Origin: Dyella kyungheensis
Lineage (GTDB): Bacteria > Pseudomonadota > Gammaproteobacteria > Xanthomonadales > Rhodanobacteraceae
NCBI RefSeq assembly: GCF_016905005.1
Contig: NZ_JADIKC010000007.1
Span: 551,306-615,305, forward strand
Length of the DNA: 64,000 bases
Direction of reading: 5' to 3'
The notes under the pieces are model-generated. The model had not been told where the DNA came from and searched no databases. It was given only the letters and a program-made list of their open reading frames with translations. The translations under genes and the position numbers were made by a program. Shown in pieces: positions 18,681 through 28,700 of this stretch; within the stretch, counting starts at the first letter, position 1, and each line of letters starts with the position of its first letter.

Positions 18681-19471
18681 GGCTGCGCACCCAATTTGGG
18701 CAGATGCCAGCTTGCCTGCAGTCGCGCATATTCGCTTTGCGGCAACAGTACGAATACCGGCTGATCCTCGGGCTTCATCCAGGCCAGCAGATGCTGCATC
18801 ACCGGCTCCGGCATGGCGGTGCAGCCGGCGGTAGCATCGGTGGGCGATTCCCACAGATGCGCGAAGATGCAGCTGCCGCTGCCCCGCTGGCCCTTGGCGT
18901 TCTGCTCGATGACGAAGCCGATCTTGTAACGCTGGTCGCCGTCCACGTGCAGATCGCGCCGCATCGGCTCGCTCGAACCCTGCACCGCTTTTTCGCCGAC
19001 CTTTTTCGAGTCGACGATCTGGTTGTAGTACGGCGAGCCATCCACGTCGACGCACCAGTCGGTGTCCTGCATCGCTTCATAGGGCATGCGCGTGTCGATC
19101 TTGTCGGCATAACCGAATACGTCGCCCACGCGATAGACGCCGGCGGCGGCGCGGCCGTCGCCTTCGCGCTTCTGGGGGCCCGCGCTCTGCGGCTCGTTCA
19201 GACCGATACCCCACGCCGAACCCGAGCGGCCTACCGTGACTGCCTGCGCCTTGATGGCCGGCTTCCAGCCGTCGCCGCTGCGTTCATACGCGCGCAGCAC
19301 GCCGTGGTCGGCGTTCCAGTCGGGCGTGATCACCAGCACCATCTGGCGCGACGACTGCCAGGCGAGGGTTTCACTGGCGGCCATGGCGCTGGCCAGCGGC
19401 GCAGCCGCTACCACGGCCAACGCGGCAGCAAGGAAACGACGACTCACGAAACGACGGACGGAGGAAGTCAT
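18677..19471 (-). CDS. Exported L,D-transpeptidase-fold protein
   Basis: A 264-residue protein with a signal peptide (residues about 1-31, RFLAAALAVVAAAPLASAMA). The YkuD-type catalytic signature is present as FAHLWESPTDATAGCTAMPE, His followed by Cys in AGC-AM, plus VGRSGSAWGIGL upstream. L,D-transpeptidases act on peptidoglycan stem peptides at the L-DAP-D-Ala bond; this type may cross-link or trim (L,D-carboxypeptidase). In an operon with a muropeptide epimerase and endopeptidase a trimming role is plausible, replacing the absent LdcA/YkfA enzyme, but that is inference. It overlaps the symporter start by 4 bases. Confidence 0.85.
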   Translation of the reverse strand: MTSSVRRFVSRRFLAAALAVVAAAPLASAMAASETLAWQSSRQMVLVITPDWNADHGVLRAYERSGDGWKPAIKAQAVTVGRSGSAWGIGLNEPQSAGPQKREGDGRAAAGVYRVGDVFGYADKIDTRMPYEAMQDTDWCVDVDGSPYYNQIVDSKKVGEKAVQGSSEPMRRDLHVDGDQRYKIGFVIEQNAKGQRGSGSCIFAHLWESPTDATAGCTAMPEPVMQHLLAWMKPEDQPVFVLLPQSEYARLQASWHLPKLGAQP

Positions 19472-19492
19472 GCGGCACCGGGCTTGGGAGGG

Positions 19493-20350
19493 CTAAGGCT
19501 CCAGCATGTGCTGGACGCGTTCGAGGTTGGCGAGCAACTGCACATGCCGCTGCTCGTCGCCTTCGCACAACTGCACGAACACGCCATCGAGCAGATGCTG
19601 CAGCGCCGATTGATAGAGCACGGGCTGGATATACGGACGATCGTCGTGGGCCGACACCAGCAAGGCGAGATCGGCCAGCGCGCGCAACGGATTGGAGGTG
19701 TGCCGCGTCACCGTGATCAGGCGGCCGCGGCGCTCACGGAAGAAACGCCCGATCTTGCACAGCGCCGGATGATTGCCGTGCTCGGAAAACACCAGCAGCA
19801 CATCGCCCGCACCCGCCGCGGAGACGCTGGCAGCCATGCGCGGCGCATCGAAGTTGTGCACGGAGGGAATGCCGAGCAGCGACAGCCGCAGCGCGAAACT
19901 GCGCGCATAGATGTCGTCATCACCCAGGCCGATCATGAACACCTTGCCGTTCGCGCCCGCCGTGGCGAGCGCGTCGGCCACCGCCTGCAGGGTCTCGGTC
20001 GTATTGATGTGGCGGGTTTCTTCTTCCGATTCGGATTTGCAGTGCCACAGACTGGCCGATGCGGATTCGGCGAACGCCGCCGTGGCCTGCGTGGCGACCT
20101 GGGTCGCATCGCCGTTGTCCGCGCGTGCGATGGCTTCGCCCACGGAGTACTTCAGATCCGGATAACCCTTGAAGCCCAGCTTCTGGGTGAACTTCACCAC
20201 GCTGGACTGGCTGATGCCCAGGGCGTTCGCCAACTGCTGCGAAGAGTAGTCGCGCAGCAGCTGGGCGTTCTCGAGGATGAAATCGGCGATGCGCCGCTCG
20301 ACCGCCGACATCTGGTCGCGTTCCGAGCGGATTTTCACCAAGGGGGACAT
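19493..20350 (-). CDS. RpiR/MurR-family transcriptional regulator
   Basis: A 285-residue regulator with an N-terminal HTH (residues about 1-75: YSSQQLANALGISQSSVVKFTQKLGFKGYPDLK) and a C-terminal SIS sugar/phosphosugar-binding domain (KVFMIGLGDDDIYARSFALRLSLLG). MurR of E. coli is a member and senses MurNAc-6-phosphate. Here it is inside the operon, 1 base after the epimerase, so it is likely the local regulator; whether the ligand is a sugar phosphate or a peptide is open. The ATG at 20350 is the family-like start; the frame is open to 20407. Confidence 0.9.
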   Translation of the reverse strand: MSPLVKIRSERDQMSAVERRIADFILENAQLLRDYSSQQLANALGISQSSVVKFTQKLGFKGYPDLKYSVGEAIARADNGDATQVATQATAAFAESASASLWHCKSESEEETRHINTTETLQAVADALATAGANGKVFMIGLGDDDIYARSFALRLSLLGIPSVHNFDAPRMAASVSAAGAGDVLLVFSEHGNHPALCKIGRFFRERRGRLITVTRHTSNPLRALADLALLVSAHDDRPYIQPVLYQSALQHLLDGVFVQLCEGDEQRHVQLLANLERVQHMLEP

Positions 20351-20351
20351 A

Positions 20352-21449
20352 TCAGGCTTCCAGCTTTTCCAGTCCACGGATCTCCCGGATTCCCAATCCG
20401 GGTGCATCGGAAACCGAGATCTCCGATTCGTTGAAGACCACGCCCCCGTCCACCGGGTTGTACTGGCACAGCGAAGGCCCGTCCAGATCCACCTTGGTGA
20501 TCACGGCGGATTTCGCCACCGCCACATGCACGGCCGCCGCCACGCTGATGCTGGTTTCCAGCATGCAGCCGATCATGCATTCCACGCCGTACATGCCGGC
20601 GATGTCCGCGATGCGGATGGCATTGGAAATGCCGCCCGTCTTCATCAGCTTGATGTTGATGATGTCGGCGGCGCGCATGCGGATCAGGTCGATCACTTCC
20701 ATCGGGCCGAATACGCTTTCGTCAGCCATGATCGGCGTGTGCACGCGTTCGGTGACGTACCGCATGCCTTCCAGGTCACGCGCCTTCACCGGCTGCTCGA
20801 CCAGTTCCAGGCGTACGCCGGCATCTTCCAGCGTCTGCAGCGCGTAGACGGCCTGTTTCGCCGTCCAGCCCTGGTTGGCGTCGAGGCGCAGCAAGGCGCG
20901 ATTTTCCACCGCGGCGTAGATGGCCTTGACGCGCTCGATGTCGACCCCGATGTCCTTGCCCACCTTGATCTTGAGCGACTCGAAGCCGCGATCCACCGCG
21001 CTGACGGAGTCGGCCACCATCTTGTCGATGTAGTCGACGCTGATGGTGATGTCGGTGGTGATCACCGGATCGCCGCCACCGAGCAGCTTGTACAGCGGCG
21101 CGTTGTACAACTGGCCCCACAGGTCGTAGATGGCGATTTCCACCGCCGCCTTGGCGCTGGTGTTCTTCTCCATCGAGCTCTGGATCAGCTGGGTCAGGCG
21201 ATTGAGGTCGGCGATCTCCTGGCCGACCAGGCGCGGCGCGATGTAGTGGCGGATCGCATCGACGATCGAGCCGTGCGTATCGCCCGTGATCACCGCGGTG
21301 GCCGGCGCTTCGCCATAACCGATGTGGCCGCTATCGGTGTGCACCATCACCACGATGTCTTCCACCTGGTTGACGGTGCGCAGCGCCGTCTTGAACGGCG
21401 TCTTCAAGGGAACCCGCAGCATGCCGAACTGGATGTCGGTGATCTTCAT
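20352..21449 (-). CDS. ykfB: L-Ala-D/L-Glu (dipeptide) epimerase
   Basis: A 365-residue enolase-superfamily enzyme that interconverts L-Ala-D-Glu and L-Ala-L-Glu, allowing murein peptide to be used as food. It closely follows B. subtilis YkfB: TPFKTALRTV, SLKIKVGKD (K160 and K162), LRLDANQGW (D190), LELVEQP (E218), PIMADESVF (D243) and NIKLMKTGGIS (K267), i.e. both catalytic lysines and all three metal ligands. No signal peptide, so it works in the cytoplasm. It is paired with an NlpC/P60 gene as in the Bacillus ykfABCD operon. Confidence 0.94.
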   Translation of the reverse strand: MKITDIQFGMLRVPLKTPFKTALRTVNQVEDIVVMVHTDSGHIGYGEAPATAVITGDTHGSIVDAIRHYIAPRLVGQEIADLNRLTQLIQSSMEKNTSAKAAVEIAIYDLWGQLYNAPLYKLLGGGDPVITTDITISVDYIDKMVADSVSAVDRGFESLKIKVGKDIGVDIERVKAIYAAVENRALLRLDANQGWTAKQAVYALQTLEDAGVRLELVEQPVKARDLEGMRYVTERVHTPIMADESVFGPMEVIDLIRMRAADIINIKLMKTGGISNAIRIADIAGMYGVECMIGCMLETSISVAAAVHVAVAKSAVITKVDLDGPSLCQYNPVDGGVVFNESEISVSDAPGLGIREIRGLEKLEA

Positions 21450-21498
21450 GGGACTGGCAGGCTTCCTGTGTTCGATGGAAAAAGGGGATGCGGGGCAA

Positions 21499-22905
21499 TC
21501 AAGGACGCACGTGCACGATGCTGGTCATGCGATCGACATAGGTGTGCTTGTCGTCGTACATCATCGGCAGCAGCGGCGTTACCGACACTTCATTGAGCTT
21601 GACGCGGCGCATGCCGCCCTTGCCGTCGAGATACGACATGCCGCCGGTGTCGTGGATCACATACGGCTTGCCGTCGAGCTTGCCGATCACCATCATCACG
21701 TGGCCGGGGATGTAGACCAGGTCGCCCACCTGCAGCGCCATCGCGGCTTTCAGACGCGCGTCGTGGCTGTCCTTGTCGCCGAAGGCCTGATGGGTGAAGC
21801 CAGGGCTGATCGCCTGCTTGCTGGTGTTGCGCGGCATCTGCACGCCCATGCTGCGATAGACGTCGGAAACGAAACCGCTGCAGTCGCGGCCGTCGTAGTC
21901 GTGACCCCAGCCGTAACGCTCGCCCAGGAACTTGAAGGCCTGGCGGATGATGTTGGCCTCGGTCAGCGGCAGATAGGTGTCCTGGGTATCGGCAATGCGC
22001 TGGATCAGCGCCGGCGAAAAGGCGAGCTTGCCATCGGCCTGGCGGATCGGCAGATCGACCACGTACGACGCATACGGCGATTGTCCGTTCACCGGCTGGT
22101 CGGCGGGATGATCGGACAACACCGGCACGGCCACGCCCATGTCCAGCTGCAATTGCGATACGGCCGGCTGCTCCGGCGTGAACACGGTGCGGAGGGTGCC
22201 GCCGGTGACCACGCGTTGCGGCAGGCGCGTGTCATAGGCGAGCACCTCGACTGCCGAACCCTCGGCGACGTTCTCGCGATGCGTCCAGGCGGCATAGCGC
22301 GGGCTCACCACGAACAGCCAGCGGCCATCGCGGCTGGTGTGCGCGATCAGTACGGGTGTGCCGGGAAATTCAGCGGTTTCCTGGAAGCGATCGATGTCGG
22401 TGTCGTCCTTGGAGGTGAACACGCGCGTATCGGTCGGATAGGTACGCAGTGCAGCGCGCCGCACGATCATGCCGTAGCGGCTGGTCTGCTTTGCGGGAAC
22501 GGCATCGAGCGCGAGCGCGTCGGTCAGTTGCGCGCGCAGGCCGTCGGGTACCGGCTGGCCCTTGTCGTCGAACAGCGGGCGCTTGGGATATTGCGAGAGC
22601 TCGTTGATCCAGCCGGTCACCGTGGCGCGATCGACATTGGCCGGGATCGCATGCAGATCGTGCATGGACGGATCGACCTTGAGCAGGTTGGCGTTGTGCG
22701 CGGCGATATCGTTACTTTCGATCAGGACGCGATCGGGCTGAGCCGATAGCTTGATCCAGAAATCCGGCCCGAGCATCGCGTTGTTGCTGATGCCGAGCAC
22801 GCCCGACGGTGGCACGGGAACGCTGTCGGGTCCCTGGTCGGCCAGCACGGGGGCCGTGGTGAGCGCGGCGAGCAGACACAAGGTCAGGCGAGGCAGGAGT
22901 CGCAT
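21499..22905 (-). CDS. Exported SH3-NlpC/P60 endopeptidase, YkfC-like
   Basis: A 468-residue exported protein: signal peptide (1-22), N-terminal SH3-like region of the NLPC_P60-stabilising type (about 150-330) and C-terminal NlpC/P60 cysteine peptidase. The triad is visible: C342 in GRDCSGFVSDVYRSMG, H402 in YIPGHVMMVIG and H418 in PYVIHDTGG. Family members (YkfC) cut the gamma-D-Glu-diamino-acid bond of free murein peptides to release L-Ala-D-Glu, the substrate of the adjacent epimerase. The frame is open far upstream in the next gene's shadow; ATG 22905 opens the signal peptide. Confidence 0.9.
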   Translation of the reverse strand: MRLLPRLTLCLLAALTTAPVLADQGPDSVPVPPSGVLGISNNAMLGPDFWIKLSAQPDRVLIESNDIAAHNANLLKVDPSMHDLHAIPANVDRATVTGWINELSQYPKRPLFDDKGQPVPDGLRAQLTDALALDAVPAKQTSRYGMIVRRAALRTYPTDTRVFTSKDDTDIDRFQETAEFPGTPVLIAHTSRDGRWLFVVSPRYAAWTHRENVAEGSAVEVLAYDTRLPQRVVTGGTLRTVFTPEQPAVSQLQLDMGVAVPVLSDHPADQPVNGQSPYASYVVDLPIRQADGKLAFSPALIQRIADTQDTYLPLTEANIIRQAFKFLGERYGWGHDYDGRDCSGFVSDVYRSMGVQMPRNTSKQAISPGFTHQAFGDKDSHDARLKAAMALQVGDLVYIPGHVMMVIGKLDGKPYVIHDTGGMSYLDGKGGMRRVKLNEVSVTPLLPMMYDDKHTYVDRMTSIVHVRP

Positions 22906-22913
22906 GCTGATTC

Positions 22914-24065
22914 CTATGCAATGGCCAGTGACGACATGACGGACGCCACCAGCAAACCAAACGCGGTACCGAGGATATAGCCGAGCAAGGCCAGCAGGAT
23001 GCCCACGGGCACCAGCGAACGCGAATAGCTGGCCGCGAGTATGGGCGTAGCGGCCACGCCGCCGATGCAGGCCAGCGAGGAAATGCCGCACAGATACAGA
23101 TCGAAATGGAACACGCGCGCCGCCAGCGCCAGCAGCGCCGCATGGATGGCGATGATGCAGACGCCGCAGACCAGGTAGATCGGCGCCGAACCGATGCCTT
23201 CGAAGTTGCTTTGCGAGGCCAGGATCGCCACCACGCTGATCAGCATGGCGCTGGAGATCGTGCTGGCTCCGGCGAAACGCGCCAGCGGCGTGTGCGCGGC
23301 AACCAGGCCGAAGGCCGTGGCTAGCATGATCGTCCAGGTGGTCGGCGACACCATGTCCGAAACCGGCAGCCTTCCGGCAAGCCACGCCGACAGCGCTCCC
23401 ACCAGCAGGGCCATGCCCAGCCAGAGCAGCACGTTGTCCGAAGTGGTCGGGCCGTGGCTGCGGGTTTCCTCCACCACCATGTCCGCACTGGAGGTGGCAC
23501 GCGTCCAGCGATTGAATTGGGTGGCGACACGGCCGAGTCCGAACAGCACCACCACCCACATCGAGTAGCACAGCGCGTCAGTGAGCAACGAAAACGCCAG
23601 CAGGCGATCGGGCATGCCGATGGCCTGCTTCACCGCCACCATGTTGGCGGTTCCGCCGATCCAGCTGCCGGAAAGCGCTGCCAGTGGCTGCCAGGCATCT
23701 CCCTTCAGCCAGCCGCGGAAGATCAGGAAGGTGCCTACGAAAGCAATGAACAGGCAGACCACGGTGACGAAGAACACCGCAAGGACCCGCGGCCCCAGGC
23801 GGTAGATCGCGCGCAGGTCGCAATTGATCATCAGCAGGAACAGCAGCGCGGGCACCAGGTGCTCGATCAGCATGCTCTGGGTGGCGCGGATCTCTTCGTT
23901 GACCTGCCACAAGCCGGTGACCGCCAGCGCCGTCACCAGCAGGTAGGTGAGCACGATCGGCGGCAGGACCTCGAAGAAACGCCAGCGGAAGCGCCGTTCC
24001 AGCGCGGGAAACAGGCCCGCTGCAAGCAACATCACAGCGAGATAAGGCCAGGCCGTATGGATCAT
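22914..24065 (-). CDS. DUF819 inner-membrane protein (candidate peptide transporter)
   Basis: A 383-residue polytopic protein with about 10-11 hydrophobic helices, starting MIHTAWPYLAVMLLAAG. The WIGGTANMVAVKQAIGM segment and the later SLACIGGVAATPILAASY are the paired conserved blocks of the DUF819 (YjcL-like) family, whose transport substrate is unknown. It is the first gene of the leftward operon, 8 bases before the NlpC/P60 gene. Since the locus has an outer-membrane receptor and cytoplasmic epimerase but no ABC or POT dipeptide transporter, this is the best candidate for bringing the peptide across the inner membrane. That assignment is inference. Confidence 0.85.
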   Translation of the reverse strand: MIHTAWPYLAVMLLAAGLFPALERRFRWRFFEVLPPIVLTYLLVTALAVTGLWQVNEEIRATQSMLIEHLVPALLFLLMINCDLRAIYRLGPRVLAVFFVTVVCLFIAFVGTFLIFRGWLKGDAWQPLAALSGSWIGGTANMVAVKQAIGMPDRLLAFSLLTDALCYSMWVVVLFGLGRVATQFNRWTRATSSADMVVEETRSHGPTTSDNVLLWLGMALLVGALSAWLAGRLPVSDMVSPTTWTIMLATAFGLVAAHTPLARFAGASTISSAMLISVVAILASQSNFEGIGSAPIYLVCGVCIIAIHAALLALAARVFHFDLYLCGISSLACIGGVAATPILAASYSRSLVPVGILLALLGYILGTAFGLLVASVMSSLAIA

Positions 24066-24203
24066 GCGTCCCCTCAGATTCCCCAATCGCAGCCGCCCAG
24101 GAATATCTGATTCGGGCGAAATTCGATTGAAGCATAAATTATTGACCGTCGATTGCAAGCGTGCTACACAGCGACTTCGCTTTTTCTTACGGGGAAGTGG
24201 CAG
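24066..24203. promoter_or_regulatory. Divergent promoter region of the peptidoglycan-peptide locus
   Basis: The 138 bases between the two divergent operons are AT-rich compared with their surroundings. A leftward promoter candidate has -35 TTGCAA (rc of 24153-24158) and -10 TATGCT (rc of 24131-24136) with a 16-base spacer. A short dyad TTCG-GG-CGAA (24111-24120), just before the leftward start, is a possible operator for the RpiR-type regulator. All positions are read by eye. Confidence 0.45.
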
Positions 24204-25700
24204 GTGCAGACGGTCGGACCCATCTCATCCTTGCGACGTCGGCGACTTTCGCTGGCGACAGCGCTTGCCTGTCTGCTGGTCGCCGGTATCGCATCAGCAG
24301 CGGCCACCTCCCCTGCGCAGCATGCCACTGCGCTGATCGACGCGGGGCAATTCAGCTCGGCCGAAGCGGATATCACCAAGGCACTCGCCCAGCCGGGGCT
24401 GTCAGCGGAAGCCCGCGACGCGCTGCTGTTCCAGCGCGAGCGCATGCGCCGCATCCTGATCGATTTCACGCTCGACACCGACGCCGCCAAGGCGAAAGTA
24501 CGCAAGCAGATCCCGGACCTCACCGACGCCGAATTCGCCCGCTGGGACAGCCAGGGGCTGATCGAGCGCCAGGTCATCGACGGCCGCACGCTCTACTTCA
24601 AGCGCGCGCCGAACAACCTGTTCCTGCTCAGCAAGGAAGCCGCCGCACGCCGCGCGCATCCGGCACCGGCCAACGACGATCCGATGGAGACGCTCAACGA
24701 TCACCACCGCGCCGCGCGCCGCGAAGCGCTCGCCACACAGCGCAGCAGCGTCACGCCCAACCACGTGCGGGTCACCGAAACCGTCACCGTCAATGCCGAT
24801 GCCGTGCCCGCGGGCGAGACGATACGTGCGTGGCTGCCGTTCCCGCGCGAACTGCCGGGACAGCAGGAGGGCGTGCACCTGGTCGACAGCCAGCCCTCCG
24901 GTGCGAAGGTCGCGCCCGCAGAGACCATGCAACGCACGGCCTATCTGGAGAAGAAGGCCGAGGCCGGCAAGACCACGACCTTTGCCGTCACCTATGAGTT
25001 GACCATCTACGCGCAGTACCACGATCTCGACGCGTCGAAAGTCACGCGCACCAAGATCACGCCCGAACTCGCGCCGTTCGTGGCCGAACGCGCGCCGCAC
25101 ATCGTGTTCACCGATGACCTGCGCGCGTTTTCGCGCAAGGTGGTGGGCACCGAAAGCAATCCGTACCGCATCGCGCAGAAGCTGTTTGCCGCGGTCGACC
25201 AGATTCCCTGGGCCGGTGCGCGCGAATACTCCACCATCAGCAATCTCAGCGATTACACGCTGCATGCCGGCCACGGCGATTGCGGCGAACAGACCATGCT
25301 GCTGATCACGCTGCTGCGCCTGAACGGCATTCCCGCGCGCTGGCAATCCGGTTTCATTTTCTCCGACGGCAAGTACAACAACATCCACGACTGGGGCCAG
25401 CTGTACCTGGCGCCCTACGGCTGGGTGCCGATGGACGTGACCTTCGGGCAGCTGCATCCGGCGCAGGGCGACGACCCTGCCCTGCAATGGTTCTACCTCG
25501 GTGGGCTCGATGCCTACCGCATCGCCTTCAACAGCGATTTCAGCCAACCCCTCGTGCCAGCCAAGCAATTCTTCCGTTCGGAGACGGTGGATTCGCAGCG
25601 CGGCGAACTCGAGTGGCGCGGCGGCAACGTGTACTTCGATAAGTGGGATTACGACTTCACATGGCAGCTCCTGCCGGCCTCTGAGCGCACGGACAGATAA
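24204..25700 (+). CDS. Exported transglutaminase-like protein
   Basis: About 498 residues from a GTG preceded by GGGGAAG; a TTG at 24153 would add 17 residues. A signal peptide (LATALACLLVAGIASA) leads to a helical N-terminal part and a C-terminal transglutaminase-like domain with the triad C360 (HAGHGDCGEQT), H395 (IHDWGQLYL) and D411 (VPMDVTFG). Bacterial enzymes of this fold are usually peptidases or amidases, not cross-linkers. As first gene of the rightward operon, before a TonB-dependent receptor, it probably processes peptide material in the periplasm or at the surface. Substrate unknown. Confidence 0.82.
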   Translation: MQTVGPISSLRRRRLSLATALACLLVAGIASAAATSPAQHATALIDAGQFSSAEADITKALAQPGLSAEARDALLFQRERMRRILIDFTLDTDAAKAKVRKQIPDLTDAEFARWDSQGLIERQVIDGRTLYFKRAPNNLFLLSKEAAARRAHPAPANDDPMETLNDHHRAARREALATQRSSVTPNHVRVTETVTVNADAVPAGETIRAWLPFPRELPGQQEGVHLVDSQPSGAKVAPAETMQRTAYLEKKAEAGKTTTFAVTYELTIYAQYHDLDASKVTRTKITPELAPFVAERAPHIVFTDDLRAFSRKVVGTESNPYRIAQKLFAAVDQIPWAGAREYSTISNLSDYTLHAGHGDCGEQTMLLITLLRLNGIPARWQSGFIFSDGKYNNIHDWGQLYLAPYGWVPMDVTFGQLHPAQGDDPALQWFYLGGLDAYRIAFNSDFSQPLVPAKQFFRSETVDSQRGELEWRGGNVYFDKWDYDFTWQLLPASERTDR

Positions 25701-25744
25701 GCGGTCTTTACATCAACGACGACAGAACCGGGGGAGACGGGGAT

Positions 25745-28700
25745 ATGGTCAGTCGTACTTTTCGCAGGACCATGCTGTGCATGGCGTTGGGCATGGGCAT
25801 GGCGTCCATGGCCGCTCCGTCTGCGCACGCAGGCAACAACGACGGTACCGTGGTCGGCCACACCGAGGCCGGCGCGGTCATCACGATCAGCAATGCGGCG
25901 ACGGGCTTCACCCGTTCGGTGACGGCCGATGACAAAGGCAACTACCGCATCCCGTATCTGGCCGTGGGCCAATACACGCTTTCCGTCGCCAAGGACGGCA
26001 AGACGCTGACCGAACCCACCGCCGTGACCGTGACGCTGGGCAATGCGACCACGGTGAACCTGGGTGCTTCCAACGCCACCAATCTTTCGGCGGTCAACGT
26101 CAGCGGCACGGCGATCATTACGGCGGTGGACGTCACCTCGACCGAATCCTCGACCAATATCTCGCGGGAGGAACTGCGCCGCCTGCCGGTGGACCAGAAC
26201 ATCGCCGCGGTGGCCTCGCTCGCCCCGGGCGTGGTGAAAGGCGCATCGGCGTTCGGCGGATTGAGTTTCGGCGGTTCGTCGGTGGCGGAGAACGCCATCT
26301 ACGTCAACGGCCTCAACGTCACCGACTTCTACAACCGCAACGGCTATTCCGAAGCACCGTTCAACTTCTACCAGGAATTCCAGGTGAAGACGGGCGGCTA
26401 TTCGGTGGAGTTCGGCCGTACCACCGGCGGCGTCATCAACGCGGTGGCGCGCTCGGGTTCCAACGAGTTCCACGCCGGCGTGGAGATGACCATGGAGCCG
26501 GGCGCGTGGCATGCGCAGGCCGAGGATCGTTACGACGCCAACGGCAACCGCTACCTCACCGCCAGCGAAGACCGCGACTCGCTGATGAAGACCAACATCT
26601 ATGCGTCCGGCCCGATCGTGAAGGACAAGCTGTTCATCTTCGCCATGGTCGAACAGCGCGGCGACAACCCGCGCAACACCAACGACGAAGGCACCACGCT
26701 CACCAGCAACAGTTCCAGCCCCGATTTCTGGGGCACCACCATCGACTGGCACATCAACGACAGCAACCTGCTGTCGCTGATGGCGTTCTCGGACAAGAGC
26801 AAGAACGTCGGCACGGTCTACAACTACGACTACGACACGCACACCATCGGTGCCAAGACCAACACCATCTACACCGACACCGGCGGCAAGAACTGGTCGC
26901 TCACCTACACCAACTACCTCACCGACAACCTGTCGATGAAGGTGTTGTACGGCGAGAACAAGCGCGGGTCGTTCAACCGGGCGCTGACCGACCTGGACTG
27001 CAACCCGGTCGCCGCCGAAAACGCGGTGCCGAAGCCGGGCGTGCCGTTGGGCTGCACCACCAATACCGCGGTGGAGAAGCGCAACGACAAGCGCAAGGAA
27101 GGCCGTGCCGACTTCGAATGGAAGCTGGAGGATCATCTGCTTCGCTTCGGCTACGACCACGAAGACGACGATTCGATCTACAGCCGCCATTATCCCGGCC
27201 CCGGCGCGATCTACTACAACGTGTACGCCGCCACGCCCGGTTCGACCATTCCCAATCCCAATGGCGGCGGCGTGATTCCGCCGGGCTACAACGGCTATGT
27301 GCGCGCCCGCCGTTACGAGATCGCGGGCAACTTCGACACCACCAACGACGCGTTCTACCTGGAAGACAACTGGCAGGTGACGCCCAACCTGTTGCTCAAT
27401 GCCGGCATCCGCCGCGACGGCTTCGACAACATGGACGCTGCCGGCCGCAGCTATATCAAGATGGACAACATGTGGGCGCCGCGCTTCGGCTTCTCCTGGG
27501 ACGTGAAGGGCGACGGCACCACCAAGCTCTACGGCAACCTCGGCCGCTACTACCTGCCGGTGGCCAACGTGATCAACATCAAGCAGGCGGGCGGCCTGCT
27601 CGATCAGCGCACGTTCTACGCGTTCGGCGGCTGGCAGACGCTTACCGACGCCAACGGCAACCAGTACGCCATCCCGGTCCTCGGCCCGCAGCTGGGCGGC
27701 GTGGATACGTCGCAGGGCGACGGCACCGTGCACGACCTGCGTTCGGAAGTGAACAAGGACATGCAGCAGGTCTACCAGGATGAGCTGATCCTCGGTTTCC
27801 AGCAGATGCTCAACGACAAGTGGTCGTGGGGCGTCAACGCCACCTACCGCAAGCTGCACAACGCCATCGACGACATGGAGATCAGCGCCACCGGCAAATG
27901 CGGTCCGGACGGCTACATCGGCTGGGTGATGGGCAACCCCGGCAAGAAGAACACCGTGTGGGGCGACACCAACTGCGACGGCACGGCCGATGGTTGGGTC
28001 ACCGTCGACACGTCCAAGGAAGGCTGGGCGATGTACGACGCGGATGGCAACTACCTGGGCCAGCGCGGCTGGGTGAATCCCAAGCGCACCTACACCGCGC
28101 TGGAATTTCAGCTGGATCGCGCCTGGGACAACAAGTGGTCGTTCAACGCGTCCTATGTGCTGTCGTGGAATCGCGGCAATGCGGAAGGTCCGGTGAACTC
28201 CGATACCAACTTCGACGATACCGGCCGCACGGAGAACTTCGACGACCCATGGGTGAATTTCGGTGGCGACGGCTATCTGCCCAACGACCGCCGTCATCAG
28301 TTGAAGTTGCGCGGCACCTACGCCATCACGCCGAACTGGCAGGTGGCCGGCGATGCCAACATCGCTTCGGGCGGTCCCATCACCGGTTTCGGCGTGGGTA
28401 ATCCGTATGACGCCACGGTCTATCACAGCTACTACATTTGCGTGGCCAACTGCGACGCGCCGCGTTCGGAAGATCGCGTGTACGAATCCTCACCGCGCGG
28501 CAAATACGGCCGCATGCCCTGGACGTACACATTGGGCGCCAGCATCACCTACCTGCGCCAGTTGGCCGACATCGGCCAGCTGCGGGTGAAGTTCGCGGTG
28601 TACAACCTGCTCAACGAGCAGCGCACCATCCAGGTGGACCAGGACCTGCAGACCACCATTTCCAACAGCACCAGTTCCACCTTCGAGCAACCGTTGCGTT

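Noticed and set aside
16300-18729. Apparent 809-residue fusion of symporter and D-amino-acid dehydrogenase
   Set aside because: The upstream part is the symporter gene read in the wrong frame; each gene has its own start and the two overlap by only 4 bases.
25649-28426. 925-codon leftward frame opposite TonB-dependent receptor 1
   Set aside because: Antisense shadow; composition is repetitive His/Val/Arg without any motif.
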